A stretch of DNA of 64,000 nt from Aldrovandia affinis (Eukaryota > Chordata > Actinopteri > Notacanthiformes > Halosauridae): positions 6,714,674-6,778,673 of the forward strand of contig JAINUG010000026.1 in the NCBI GenBank assembly GCA_029706075.1. Reading direction: 5' to 3'. The notes under the pieces were generated by a model, which was given only the letters and a program-made list of their open reading frames with translations, had not been told where the DNA came from and ran no database searches. Below, one piece after another: positions 46,284 through 58,582 of this stretch (within the stretch, counting starts at the first letter, position 1; each line of letters starts with the position of its first letter). Made by a program: the position numbers and the translations under genes.

Positions 46284-46633
46284 TATATAATGCCTCACAG
46301 CAAGAAGGTCTTGGGTTCGAATCCAGGCCGGGGGCCTTTCTGTGCGGAGTTTGCATGTTCTCCCCGTGTCCGCATGGGTTTCCTCCGGGTACTCCGGTTT
46401 CCTCCCACAGTCCAAAGACATGCACGTTAGGCTAATTGGAGAGTCTAAATTGCTCGTAGGTATGAGTGTGTGAGTGAATGGTGTGTGTGCCCTGCGATGG
46501 ATTGGCGACCTGTCCAGGGTGTATTCCTGCCTCTCGCCCGGAACGCATGCTGGGATAGGCTCCAGCCCCCCCCCCCCGCGACCCTGACCAGGAATAAGCG
46601 GCTTAGATAATGGATGGATGGATGGATGGATAT
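46284..46633 (+). mobile_element. RTE-type LINE/SINE 3' region with (TGGA)n tail
   Basis: Contains GGGTTTCCTCCGGGTACTCC, CCCACAGTCCAAAGACATGC, CCTGCGATGGATTGGCGACC and GCTGGGATAGGCTCCAGCC, then TAAGCGGCTTAGATAATGG and TGGA units. This is the widespread fish repeat usually classed with RTE-group LINEs (Expander/Rex-like). The head TTGGGTTCGAATCCAGG near 46313 looks like a B box, so it may be a SINE with an RTE tail. A second partial copy is at 61896-61990. Confidence 0.85.
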
Positions 46634-47431
46634 ATATATAGATCGGTAGTTTATACATATATATATAATTATATAAAGATGCATAAAATATATTTTCAGC
46701 TGTGTCATATTGCCACTTAACCTTGCATTTGCCATTTATTTATGTTTTTCTTCAAGTGCTGCTGCTTGATACTTTTTCTTGTTCTTTCACTATCTCTGTG
46801 TCAATGGGGCCATTGCATTGCCTTTTTTTTATCATTAGACTGCTTTTGCTTTGCTGTTATACCAGTAATGCCCCCACAATGACTCCAAACGCTGAAAGTT
46901 GCCATTCCATCAGTAAATGAGTTTGGGGCATCACTTGGATGGAGTTAAAATTAGCAATGGTTTGTGAAAAATCTATTTGTGCCACATCCTTTAAAAGTTT
47001 TGATCTGTTAAAAAAAAACCTGCCTATCGGAACAGCACAAAACATTATTTTTATTTAGTTCCCTAATGTATTGTTGTTTTGGTCATATGGAGTAGAGCCA
47101 TTTTCAGATACTATGGTTTCCCATTTCCTGCAGTGCACACAAGGCTGGAATGAATTAAAGAAAGGCTTAAAACTAGCCATTGAAGCTTAAGGCTCAGTTT
47201 GTTCTCATGTGGATGGGAGACTCTCTATACAACAGACCACTCCAGACTACACCAGGGTAAGGAGAGGCAGTAGAACTATGAGCACTCAAGGTTCCACAGT
47301 CCATCTGGACACTCGGTGCCCAAGATATTTAGTATTCTATAATATTCTGCAACAGCTAGATTTCCCATAATAATCTCCACTCAACTCATGCACAGAAATG
47401 GAAATTTGAGAACTTGATTTAAGGTGAAATA
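46634..47431. other. Unrecognised sequence
   Basis: TA-rich start, then no element or gene recognised. Confidence 0.5.
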
Positions 47432-47587
47432 GGCCTGAATTCAATAAACATTTGTCCTTAAGCCTTTGTCCTTACAAACTTACTTACTGGCTCTAACTTA
47501 CAAATGAATACAAGTGTTATATTTTTTCTTTACAAACACTACTAAAAATAAACATTTGTTCTGTTTTGTGTTTATTGAATCCAGGCC
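47432..47587. mobile_element. MITE with about 20-bp inverted ends
   Basis: The left end GGCCTGAATTCAATAAACA and the right end (complement of GGCCTGGATTCAATAAACAC) are inverted repeats; the inner ACATTTGT block also pairs. 156 bp, no coding capacity. A related single end is at 2763. Superfamily not determined. Confidence 0.75.
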
Positions 47588-47590
47588 ACA

Positions 47591-47592
<2 letters not shown>

Positions 47593-47622
<30 letters not shown>
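47593..47622. repeat. (TG)n microsatellite
   Basis: About 14 TG units, followed by degenerate GCGTGTATGTG sequence. Confidence 0.95.
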
Positions 47623-47626
<4 letters not shown>

Positions 47627-47709
47627 ATGTGTGGGCATGCTTTTGCACATTTTTGTATGTGTGCATACATGCATGCACATATGTGTGTGTATGTGGGAGT
47701 GTTCATAGG

Positions 47710-48892
47710 AGGGGCATTACACAGTAATGATGACTCCTTGTATACAGAACTGTGCTTTAAACTAACTTTTTAAACTTTGTTTAGATTACATATTTTAGAA
47801 TATAAAACATGACTGTACATTAACACTGTAGTTCGACGTACAGCAACTTCATTAACCAGCAGGGAGGATGGATTACCGCAGGGGACCAGTTGTCTCAGTA
47901 CACAAGTTGTGAATCCAGCCCAGCCCTGCCTCCAGCCTCCTGCAGTTCTGCGGGGGGAGATAAGAGCTGGTTGGCGGGGTTTACCAATTCTGCTGTTGAG
48001 AGGGGAAATGCCAGTGCCCGGCAACTAAACTGGATTCTATCACTTTACTTCACTGGGGCATCATAAAATAATATCCCCCAGTCCGTGGCCACTGTACTGG
48101 ATAATTCCCCCAAGCATGACCACTGGTGTGATGGATATTATGGGGTGTCCAAATGGCTCGCTCAGAAATGACAAACACCCCCTCCTCCCGCAACATGCTG
48201 GGCCACATGATGGCGCATTAAACTTTTGCACCAGAAGTGACAAATGACGGGTAACCAAGGGAACAGTGGCACCTGACACTCAATGTGTGCGTGATGGAAG
48301 CAGCCTGTTCACATGGACTGTGTTGCAAGTGTGTGGAGTTTAAAGGTGCTGAGGAGCGGTGATTAGGACAGGCCATAGAGGTTGCACTTTGGTTTGATCT
48401 GCTTTGCACTAAAAATCTATAGTATAACTGTAACTCTGTTCTGGCGCTTGCATGTGATCCTGGTTATTTTCACTTGGTGTCTGCCAAATGAATACATGCC
48501 GCCACACCTCTCACAGCAACAGACACCGGTAGGTTGCCATTTGTGATGGGAAGGTGAGGCTTCACAAACCCCATAATGTGTGGAGCTACCATGTGCTGTC
48601 AAGAACTGCATTATCTGATCCAGTCACAAGCTCATAGTAAATACTATGATTGGTTAAAAAAACAGACACTGATAAAACATATTAGCTCCACCAAATGGAT
48701 CCATTCGTTGAATTCATGTATAGGTTGCAAACAACTGCACCTTGCATTCTTTGGCACAAGAAATCCAACCCCTTGACCCATGTGCCCTCAATTGACAATT
48801 GGGGATTGTTCCTACAAGGATAGAATTGCCATGTCACACAAGTTACACACAAGGTAATTGGAATGTGTCTTTTCACATACCTCTCCTAAGAG
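47710..48892. other. Unrecognised sequence
   Basis: No confirmed repeat or gene. About 47850-48050 is GC-rich. Several antisense short frames lack any domain signature. Confidence 0.5.
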
Positions 48893-49075
48893 AGGTCCGA
48901 GCGCAGGGTCAGCCATAGTACGGCACCCCTGAAGCAGTTAGGGGTTCAGTGCCTTGCTCAAGGGCACTTCGGCAGTGCCCCAGTAAGTAAACTGGCATCC
49001 CTCCGGTTTCCAGTTCATTGTTGTTTAGTTTCCTGGGATTCGAACCAGCAATCCTTCACTTACCAGACCATGTGC
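48893..49075 (-). mobile_element. tRNA-derived SINE (third family)
   Basis: Minus strand: head TGGTCTGGTAAGTGAAGG and B box TTGCTGGTTCGAATCCCAG, then ACTGCCGAAGTGCCCTTGAG and CAAGGCACTGAACCCC, a central block common in fish SINEs. The order head, B box, central block is as expected. Tail end not sharply defined. Confidence 0.75.
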
Positions 49076-51248
49076 AGTCCTATTTCACTCAGTGACTGCG
49101 TTTACATAGAGCCTAATACACCACTAATAAACAAAATGAATGCTCATTCTGAATAAATGGCCTCATATAAACATCTCAATCAGAATAGAATAAACCAAAT
49201 GGAAGACTTGGTGTATACCTTTGATGGACCATTCAATAGGCTAAAACCATAAACCCGATGGTTGATTGAACACCATTTAATTTATTCTAAATAATCATTA
49301 TTATTATTATTCATAATAATAATAATAATAATAGCTGAAGCCTCACTCTCCTATCCTTGCTGTTGTTTGGCAGCTCACATCTTTCAGTATGATATCACTT
49401 AATCTCACCTTAGCTGTATGATTGATAGTTTAGTAGTTTAAATAAGACCACTTAAGAGTTAACAGGTGCTGTTGCACTATCTTATTTTAGTTTAGATATT
49501 TTTTTACACCTTAGTTTTATTATTTATAAACTCCAAAGCGAAAAAAATAACAAAATGTACAACCTTTTTTCTAAAGCATTTTCTCATCAAACAGCTTGAC
49601 ACACTGTGTATTTTCCATGCTGGCCACAAATTCCTCAAAATACTTTTCATACAAAGTCACTTGTCTTTGTAATTGAACCAACATGTGAATCTATTTAGTG
49701 CTCTGTGTTTCAATTCTTTTGTAAGATAAAAAGCCATACATTTTCACAGGGATAGTGACGTTACACAATAAAAAAGAAGCAACTTGGAGTAAAAGTGCGG
49801 GGTTTTGTTGGACAATGTTTCCCCAGAGGATGTGGTTTTGAAGAAGAAGAAAAAAAAATATATATATACAGTATATTTAGGCTTTTATCCATATATACAT
49901 TCTGGAAAATCATATTACATGGCCACATATTCCTCAAAGATATCTCTGAATATAATCTGGAACCAAATTTCAAGTGGAAAATATATCTATGCAATATATG
50001 TATATATCTATGCTTATTTATGATTCTGATTCTATTATTTTTAATTGCTTGTTACAGTTAACTGACTGAATTTATTTGATAAATATGCAGACAGTGATTG
50101 ATTGCACTTGGTACCTCCACCCACAATGGAATTAGTGAAGTCTCACTCATTCATAACTTCATGTTACTTATGCATCTATGACACTGCTGTCATAGTAGTT
50201 TTAACCATGAAATACGTATATGGTGTGATGACATCAGTGTAACACATGCAATGCTGTATGTGCCAGCCATGTCCCATTGCAGGCTCGTGTCAGTTTTTCC
50301 CAGATTTTAGATCTGTTTGTGATAGGTAATATCTGGTGTTGTGAAGCCTTGAGCAGGGCTTGCGTAGGCATTATGAAGACTGAATGGAGTATTAGAGGTC
50401 TAAACGGGCGTCCTCTGCAAGTCCAGTGCTGTGTCAGGGCAAATAAATACCCCTCCCCACCTGTGCTGTTGCTACATGGGTTCCGCTTTCTCCCATGCCA
50501 ATGCACAAAATTATTCGATGCCTTCTTATTGCTTATGTGTTACTTATGTGTCAACCATTTATGGAAATGGTTCCTGGATACTGCAAATTATCATATGAGC
50601 TTTTGAGTTTCCTAGGTAACAGGAAAACCCTTGGACTTGTATGTCTGTTCTGCCCTTCACACTGCTGTTCTGCCCAACAGTACTATATCTCTATTGCTTC
50701 AGGGTAGCTATAGCTGTATTTCTGTAAAGAACATAAAAGAGGTAAGAGGATGCTATAAGCTGCTGTATTTAAAAGGGCTCATATTAGTTCATATTTATTT
50801 TCTTTTTGAACACATTTTTATTCTTTTTTTGTGTTCTCCCAATTTTGGAATACCACATTGTATTTGTAGGCCTTTCTTATTACTGCAGTGACCTCTATCA
50901 ATTTGGGAGAGTGTAGACAAGGACATACCCTCCTCTAAAGTGTGCATGGACAGCCGCCACGGACACTGCCATCCCACTGAGCTGTGGGTATTTAATGTGC
51001 AGTTGGTGCAGGCAGACTTAAGATGCTAATCGACCAAAGGAGAATCTCTTGTGTGATGAAATTCTGACAACCCTGTCAACTGAAACCCTCCCATCCGGGG
51101 TTATACTATGGCCAGCTATACACGGCCATGTGGGGTTGCCAGCCACAGTCAGCACATGCAGAATTCAGGTATAATTCAGGTTGGGCATTAATCTCCATTA
51201 CACTGAAAGCAATGTTTTAGCAGGAGACGGTATTCAAAAGAGTATTGT
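49076..51248. other. Mostly unrecognised AT-rich DNA
   Basis: An ATT/AAT triplet inverted tract lies at 49292-49333 and an A-rich/TA tract at 49846-49875. No gene recognised. Confidence 0.5.
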
Positions 51249-51605
51249 TGTGGATAGCGTGGCAGTCTAACGCACGTGTATTTGGCTGGTCCTGTACGAG
51301 TGTGAGCTGCCTATCAGGGAAACTGAAACCCTTCTCTACCAGACCAGCCCTGGCCTATAGCCCCGATCGGGGGTGGCATTAGGCTGCTCCTGAGGGAGGG
51401 GGGAGGGTGGTCGGCACAAACTCGCCGTGAAGCACATAAAGGTGTCTCCAGAAAGGGGGTCGGTGAGTTCCATTTAGAAGGAGGCGGATCATTGCCAGCC
51501 TCGGAGAATAACTTCCCCCGTAGAGACAGGCGGCGAGTTTCTGGGGGAGGGTTAATCAAAATAATTAGAGAGTATAATTGGCTTCCAATTTGGGGATTAA
51601 AACTG
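51249..51605 (+). mobile_element. tRNA-derived SINE, diverged copy
   Basis: The head GTGGATAGCGTGGCAGTCTA is A-box-like, the B box is degraded. The GGGAGGGGGGAGGGTGG block and tail ATAATTGGCTTCCAATTTGG match the family at 59802-60095 in order. The central part is longer than in other copies. Confidence 0.6.
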
Positions 51606-52072
51606 AAAAATCAGAAATAAAATGTATTTAAAAAAAATAGTATTATTATTATTAATATTATCAATAATAGTAATAGTAGTCATAACTAGATATGGAGTTC
51701 CAGAAGAAACGATGTGGTATGTTTAAAATGGTACATTACTACTAAGTATAGCAAGTACTTTAGTAACAGAATTGAAATTGGTGGTAGCAGTAGCAGTAGT
51801 AGCATTATTAGTCAAGGGATGAGACATGTTTGTTCATATTACTTTTGCAAAAAATAAAGGTGAACTATCATTATATCTGTACAGTACAGCAGTATCATTA
51901 TACCTGTACACTACACAATTATAGCACAGCACTACAGTATCATTATACCTGTACAGTCAGCACTACATTTACAGTTGTTAGCTAGCTATCCAGCGAGCTA
52001 AATAGATTGCTGAACCCATGTGTACACAGTGTTTAATGTCATTATTATTAGTTACATTGTTATATTGATATT
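51606..52072. other. Triplet-rich unique stretch
   Basis: ATT and AGT/AGC triplet runs occur at about 51640-51680 and 51785-51805. At 51868-51955 a segment with ATCATTATACCTGTACA is repeated about three times in tandem with variation. Confidence 0.7.
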
Positions 52073-52080
52073 GGTGAATT

Positions 52081-53220
52081 CAGAGTTTCCGTTAGAAAAA
52101 ATTGGTGCCGGTCCACGTGTCCTGGAAGATTTCAATGTCCCGGACAAATCGGAGAAATTCCGGTCAAATATTATCTGTGTTTATTGAGCTTAAAAACAAT
52201 TGATAGGCAGGCTATATAAAGAATGACATCATCAAGGCATGTCGATTTATAATATTTTTTATTGAAAAGTAGGCTACTTTTGCTTATACATTATATTCCA
52301 AATAAAATAAGTCCCGTCAATAGACTCACGTGCATAACGCTATTTTAAAAATAAATAAATAAATATTACGCTAGCCTACGTTCGTTGGGGCAACACGTAA
52401 ACACAAAGAATTTCCTTCAGCTTTAGGCCTACATATTCTCATATAAAATAAAACAGAATAAAAACTATTTGCAAACAAACAAAAAAGTTAGCCTACATGT
52501 AGGCCTATCTGGCTTATAACATTTTAATTACGGCGTGCTGCTGCCGACTTGAAATCAAATAATTTCCGTTCGCCTCCAGACCTTTTCTCAGATAAAATAA
52601 AATTGAATAAAAACTATTTGAAAACAAACAATAAAATAACCTATTGCTGGCTCATATGATTTGACTTCTTACGCTTTTTCGCAGCAGTGAAGCGTGCAGC
52701 TGCCCACTTAAAATCAAAGGTGCCAAGTGTCTCTCCACAGCTTGCAATGCGCATAAACCTTGCGACCTTGTCCTCCCCAAGGCGACTTCGCTGCGCTGTT
52801 TTGATTCGGTTCTGCAGAGAGAACCCTCTCTGCTGGCACACTGGAGACGGGGATCAAGCAGGCTACCTTGGCCAGTTTGGCCCAGTAGGGATAGATTTCG
52901 CTGATGGTGGTTAGGCAGGCTACGGCATTCAATCCGAGCGCGCGCTTTATCAGAGTGACGCAATAATGAAACAAATGTAACGATTATTTTGTTCATCGCA
53001 TAGGCTAGCCTATAGCCTACACATTCATTAAAAAAATGAAGATTCATTTTTAATAGAAGGATATGTGGAAATTAAATTTTAGCCTGTTTTAATACAATTC
53101 AAATTGTGCTTAGAGGGAATTATTTTCACCGGACATTATGACCGGAGAGATTTAAATATGTCGGACTTCAACAGATTTTCCCGGTCAAAAACCGGCAATT
53201 ACCGGATAACGGAAACTCTG
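52081..53220 (-). mobile_element. hAT transposon, internally deleted, perfect 8-bp duplication
   Basis: The ends CAGAGTTTCCGTTA are inverted repeats, flanked on both sides by GGTGAATT (52073-52080 and 53221-53228). The element is 1,140 bp, whereas autonomous hAT elements are usually 2.5-4 kb. Only the C-terminal end of a transposase remains. Subterminal GCCGGT/ACCGG and CCGGACA-type motifs recur near both ends and may be transposase-binding sites. Confidence 0.95.
52641..52974 (-). pseudogene. hAT transposase, C-terminal dimerisation domain remnant
   Basis: Minus-strand frames join across one frameshift near 52810-52825. The first gives ISEIYPYWAKLAKVACLIPV then SSVPAERVLSA; the second continues QNRIKTAQRSRLGEDKVARF, MRIASCGETLGTFDF and KWAAARFTAAKKRKK. 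The Pro-x-Ser-Ser-x-x-x-Glu-Arg-x-Phe/Leu-Ser motif and the following NxIK/R segment are the signature of the hAT C-terminal dimerisation region. Catalytic domain absent. Encoded on the minus strand of the element above. Confidence 0.88.
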
Positions 53221-53228
53221 GGTGAATT

Positions 53229-53639
53229 ACAATTGAGAATGTACTTGAATTTTTAAAGCAAAGCAGCAGAGCTAACAGGTTCATAGAGTTCAAGACAAAG
53301 AATTGGCATATTGGATAGAATATCAAACTAAAACTAACAAGGACTTAGGCGAATAAATGTAACTTATTAATGTTAAAAAATTATCTACTTCTCAGTCCTT
53401 CACAAAGTAAATAAACTGTGCTTTGAAACTAAGCCAGCAGTAGTGTTTCAAACTTATAGTGGAGTCAAGAAACCACTTACACGCTTGAGCGATCATCTAA
53501 CATTATGAGCTGAGCAAGCGTTCACTCGCCATTGCTACATTATTACTATGCACTAAGCAATTGATCGCTCGCCATTGCTAGCCAGGTTCACTGAAAAACG
53601 CTTCAATTTTTTCCTGGATTCAAATTTCACTAAAAACAT
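53229..53639. other. Unrecognised sequence between two DNA transposons
   Basis: GATCGCTCGCCATTGCTA-type phrases occur twice near 53490-53585 as an imperfect repeat. Nothing else recognised. Confidence 0.5.
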
Positions 53640-53642
53640 ATT

Positions 53643-54940
53643 GGGCCCTATTTTGGTGAATTAGGACGGTGTCGGTAACGCAGACGCAAAGCGAAGACGG
53701 TGGCGCTTTAGGGTTGTCTAACACAATTTAGGTAATTTCGTAATTTAGGACGATAGCGCACCTCCGGCGCAGTTGTAAAACAGGTTGGATTAACTTTAAA
53801 ACTATACATGTGGGTGTGGTGGGGGTTTGGTTTCATAATGGCAAATCAGAACACCTATTTTCTATCCCTTTAAATACCCATTCGCTAACGCTATAGCAAA
53901 TTGGCAATTTCCTCACATGGATGACAGGTTTGTGCACTGCGCCAGGAGCGCTTCTCAAAAGAAGGTGCGGGAGGTGCGGAAAAGTTGGTGCGCGAATCAG
54001 AGGGGGAAAACAAGGCACACATTAATTTGTTATTTTCATGATTTGAGTTTATATTTTGACACCTACATTGTTAAAAGAAAGTGTTTTATTTTACCATCTC
54101 TTTTTTTCCTTATTTGTAGGCTTTCCAACTTAAAAAACAATGTTTCTTTTCTTCTAACTTAATGTAATTGTTAAATGGAAAGCAATAAATAACAAACTCA
54201 CAACTGCAACTAGGCCTGTTTCATTTATGTTCGTCATGTCGAAGAAACTGCATGTACAGCCGAACTGATAGCCGTCTGGCCAACACCGGCTACCAAACCC
54301 AGGGTATCGCTCACAGTATCGCCTTCGGCGTCCAATTATGTACTCCATTTTCTGTAGTGCAAATGGAAAGAATAAAACCCTTTCACATAAGAAAAACAAT
54401 GTGCATACAAACATATATTTATTTAACAGGTGTATCTTACTGAACGGTAGCGATGGATGGCCTGCTGGCTTCAGTCTTTCCTTTGTCCGTGCATTAAATA
54501 ACCACAAGCTGTGGTGAAATTGTTTTTAGCTTAATTGATTACGCTTGCAAGTTACCCATGGATTGGACGATTTGCCTCAACGTGGGGGAAAATTAACAAT
54601 ATTCACAAAACATTCTCATGTGATTTCAGATAATGTGCGCATCAATAAATTCTGTGCACCAAATTGCACAGAGCGCCAGCGTTTGCGCTAAGAAGTGGTC
54701 TAGTTGGACGTTAACGCAAACTCATTATTTGACACCAAACTTGCATAGCGCCCGACTGTTTTCATTGTCACACCCCCTATTGCGCTGCCCAACCCATAGG
54801 CGCGCAAACGCCTTCACTGCGCACCACGAAAATGCCAAACTCAGCGGAGACAGGAAATATTCCGTTTGCGACAGACGAAACTGGCAATTCGCCTGCGCTA
54901 GGGCATAACGCCGCTTAGCGCCGGCACGAAAATAGGGCCC
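53643..54940 (+). mobile_element. Harbinger-like DNA transposon, copy B (complete ends)
   Basis: Ends GGGCCCTATTTT and its complement (AAAATAGGGCCC) are flanked by ATT on both sides (53640-53642, 54941-54943). A 3-bp target duplication fits the PIF/Harbinger group. The inside matches 21984-23207 in inverted orientation, including the exon-like block preceded by a splice-acceptor-like sequence (minus strand, near 54355). Only about 20 codons of the putative transposase frame remain (DTLGLVAGVGQTAISSAVHA), so it is non-autonomous. Confidence 0.75.
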
Positions 54941-54943
54941 ATT

Positions 54944-55455
54944 GTGTTCAAAGCAGCAAAATCTGTGATTCCATATGCCAAGAATCACATGTCTCTGAGG
55001 CCAATTTCGAAGTATATTTGCCTAACGTTAGGAAAGAGGTTGATAGCTGTATCCAGCTATGTCGCAGTATTTTGTTATAACTCATCGAGGTAATGTTAGT
55101 GTAACCCATTGAAAAATGAGCCTTATAATTATAAATCCGATGGTTTACTAATGTCTACAATGAAATGGTTTTGAAGCCAATAGGCAGCTTATTTTGCATC
55201 TCTAGCTGTTGATTGGTCATTTAGTGTAAAAGTCCCGCCTTTGATCGACAACTGGCAGGTCAGAACAAGTTGAAAATTGTAGTAATAATGTGAGGTGAAT
55301 CCTGTGAATTGGGATGTATAGCAGAAACCTTTTTGTAAAAGAAAAAAAGTTGTGAAAACATAATTATTGAACATTTTAATTTGCAATTATTGTGAAAAGA
55401 TCCTTCCAAGACTCCTTTCATTTCGGACTCAGTGTTTTGTTTCATCTATCTTGGT
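54944..55455. other. Unrecognised sequence
   Basis: No element or gene recognised. Confidence 0.5.
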
Positions 55456-58258
55456 TAGGGTTGCCACCTTTGACTTCTGAAAATCCGGGACACTTTTTTG
55501 GTGGGTGGGGGTGGGGTTGGAAACCATATGCACTTTGTAACCATTGTAACCTAATCATTGTAGCCGCGCCCTGTAACCATTATAGCCTACTATTATGCTC
55601 TATTCCGATGTTACATAGCAAAGCCTCTTACCTATATTTACGCTGACGTACTTGTACTTGCAGAAGCACTCACACTTGTAGACGCACTCGCTCTGGCCTC
55701 GGGTTTGCTGTCCCTTTCCTCTAAAAAGAATGTGCACCATTGTTTAAAAAGGGGTATTTAATGTAGTGTATTGGGGTTGTATGTGATGCACATGCATACT
55801 TAAGAAGGCACATGCGCATATCGCGGTGCATGACGTGTTTTAGCCAGTTGGCTGTGAGCAAAGAAAGCACATGCATGCTGTACTGTACGGGTGATTCTAT
55901 GAAGCTGTTCAGTAAATTACCCTCCTGTAATAGCGTCTCACTTGTCTTCCTGACGGATCTTACATTTAATACATTAGCTAATATGAAAACATGATTAGAA
56001 TAAACTTAACACAAAGTTATGTAGCCAAACTAACACTGATAATACTGCTCACCTTTTTTTCCATTTGTACTTATCATTCTTTTTCGCCGCTTGGATCAGA
56101 CCTCTCTGTCCCTCGATAAAAGATTTGAACTCAAGGCAGGATAACTTGAAGTTCAATCGGATTGCAGCTCTGATTTCATCAACGCGGCTGACAGACTGTT
56201 TCTTTTGTCTGACCATACATCCTCCATATGATTAAAAACACGCTCAGAATATGCGTTGCTGACGGGCACAGAAAAAATAAAAGACACAACTTTAAGCAAT
56301 TCGGTTGCTTCTTTCCCATTTTTTGTCAGGTGTCAGATCTTCGGGGATGTGTAACTACATCATTCAGTACGGTGTAGTCCTGGTAGAGTATCTACATCAG
56401 TGGCCAGAGCTAATTTCTCCACCAATCACTCTAGTTCATCCCATTGCACTGGACCATCATCCAGTCGCAGACAGTCGGTGTGAGACACAACTGGATCATC
56501 AAAATCAAAGTTAGCCTCCAAGTACAGAACAGCTTTTTCAAAAAATCTGTCGGCCAGTGTTGTGAATTCACCCTGCTCCCTTGCACTGAGTTTTCTCAAG
56601 GCCTGTCTTGTTTTGCTGCCATAGAACTTGTCTGAACGACGCAAGATTAAGATGAACTGACTTCTCAGTCGACTCATCACTGCATGCACCTCCAATAAAG
56701 TAGCTTTCTCACTTTCCAGCTTCCGAATAGCACTGCCAAATTCCTGCATGACGTTGTGCATGAGTAGTAGGAAACATTCAGAAACTGTTGCCTCATCTTC
56801 ACTGCTGTCTGCATTATCATCAGCACCATCTCTGCACATAAACTTCCAGATAATCTGCAGACAGTCCTTTTTGCCCAATGACAAAAATATGATTTTAGAG
56901 CAGGCCAACACTCCAAGATCTGCTGGATTGCAGGTAGCAGAGAGAGCCAGCGGGTAGGCACATGCCTTGTATGTCTTTGTATTGTGTTGAAGTGAATTCA
57001 CAAAACTCTTTCAAAGTCTCAACTTTTTCACAGAGCACGAGAACTCACTATAGACTTTTAGAACTACAGATTCAACGTCATAACCTGCTGCGCTGAGAAT
57101 TCTGTTTGCAGTGTTGTTGATCAAGTGACACTTGCAGTTGCCTTTTAACATGTGCAGATTGACTTCTTTTCATTTCTGAAACATAGAGATATGCCTGCCA
57201 AAATCAGTTAGATGCATTATCGGCACCATAGGCACTAATTTGACTGACAGACAGGCTATTACTTTCTGTGATGTCAACAATCTGCTCGTAAATAGCTCTG
57301 CTAGTTTCCTCAGGGTCTTCATAAAATTCCAATAGTCCATATTTAACACCCTCTGCTTCATGGAAATACTGGACTGTGTATGGGTAAAGTTTAGCGTGGC
57401 CAGAGGTTGATGCATCAGAACACACAGAAAAATAAGGAGCATTTTTCAACTCTGTAGCTAATCGTTCCTGGCTGTAAGGTGCTAAGACATTTTGAACTAA
57501 AGCTTCGCTCTTGGTTCTTCCACAGGCCATTTTTGTGGCAATGCTCGAATCGTGGAAAATTTTAGCACTAACTTTATTGCCACAGTCTGTAGATAAGTGG
57601 CTGTGTCCATGCTGCATGCCATGATATACTGAAGTTAATTCCGCTACTGTAATTCTGTCCTCCTCGGATGAACTCTTTTTTGTCATGGATGTTGCAATGC
57701 TCAGATTCCTGCCTTTACTTTGTACAAGACTTTGTACAAGATGCATTTCGAGTGCCGTTTTACCTTCATATTTGACTACTATTTTGGCTGGACATACAAG
57801 ACAGGTTGCAGAAAATGGATCCCCTTGGGTAGGCCTTACCCATTCTACAAAATCTTATTTTTTGGCCCATTCGGTGTTATATGTTGTACAACGTTTTTTC
57901 TTTTTGGTTGGCTGGCTGCTGCTGTTATCCTTCTTGTCTGTTTCTCCCACCGTAATTAGGAAAAATATAGGCAACAAACTAAAATGTAAATGTGTAAATG
58001 TTTTTGAAAAGCAGCTTGTTTGCTAACGTTACCGTTACTGAACCAACGTTAGTACTGTCACGCGCAGCCAAGCACAGAAAACAGCACAGAGAGAAATGAA
58101 ACGAGTCTGATGAAACCTCAGATTTCGTAGAAACAGTCATGAAACGATAGAAGTGCATTTTGACTAAAAACCGGGACAATTAGTGTCCCGGAAAGGAATA
58201 CAGATTTTCCGGGACAGTCGCTCAAAAAGGAGAACAGTCCCGGAACCCTGGCAACCCA
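55456..58258 (-). mobile_element. hAT transposon, near full length, decayed
   Basis: Left end TAGGGTTGCCACC and right end (complement of GGGTTGCCAGGGTTCCGGGA) are imperfect hAT-type termini; AAATCCGGGACA near the left and TCCCGGAAAG/TTCCGGGACAG near the right are matching subterminal motifs. The span of 2.8 kb and a transposase gene covering about 1.9 kb fit an autonomous ancestor. An extra TGGCAACCCAAA copy follows at 58263-58274. No clean 8-bp duplication was seen, so the outer boundaries are approximate. Confidence 0.8.
56050..57960 (-). pseudogene. hAT-superfamily transposase pseudogene, nearly full length
   Basis: Reading the minus strand: a BED-type zinc-finger-like start with TTYNTEWAKK, a stop at 57855-57857, then FVEWVRPTQGDPFSATCLVC and KYEGKTALEMHL; the catalytic-domain part NAPYFSVCSDASTSGHAKLY (first acidic residue region) and ISAYGADNAS; after a frameshift near 57208, FGRHISMFQK and LKGNCKCHLINNTANRIL (Cys-His motif); after another near 57020, [17 protein letters not shown] (conserved Trp), then SDKFYGSKTRQALRKL. 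The C-terminus at about 56190-56330 gives VPVSNAYSERVFNHMEDVW, the dimerisation motif. At least three frameshifts and several stops abolish function. It differs from the two other hAT transposases in the window. Confidence 0.9.
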
Positions 58259-58274
58259 AACCTGGCAACCCAAA

Positions 58275-58582
58275 GGCCTGATTGATGGATTGCTGCAGAG
58301 ATGGTTGTCCTTCTGCCAGGTTCTCCCATCGCTGCAGAGGAACTCTGAAGCTCTCACCTCCCTGACCAAGATCCTTCTTTCCCGGTTACTGAGTTTGGCT
58401 GGACGGCCAGCTCTAAGAACAGTCGTGGTGGTTTCAAACTGCTTCCATTTCACAATGATGGAGCCCACTGTGCTCCTGGGGACTTTCAATGCTTTCAATG
58501 CTTTAGCAACAAACCCTTCCCCAGATCTATGCCTCAACACAATTCTATCTCAGAGATCTATAGAGAGTTCCTAGGACTTCAT
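58275..58582 (-). pseudogene. Tc1-like transposase, DNA-binding domain remnant
   Basis: From ATG at 58580-58582 the minus strand reads MKS, a stop, ELSIDL, then an intact piece: LRHRSGEGFVAKALKALKVP, RSTVGSIIVKWKQFETTTTV and RAGRPAKLSNRERRILVREV. These are the paired-like helix-turn-helix and GRPxKL linker of Tc1 transposases. It then shifts frame, with the equivalent of VTLxELQ damaged, and ends at the truncation. No catalytic residues. Confidence 0.88.

Noticed and set aside
46281..46735. 125- and 96-codon minus-strand frames
   Set aside because: They are antisense to the RTE-type repeat and have no meaning as proteins.
52652..53047. 131-codon minus-strand frame in the hAT element
   Set aside because: It is mostly out of frame with the true hAT transposase segments, which are read from the two neighbouring frames.
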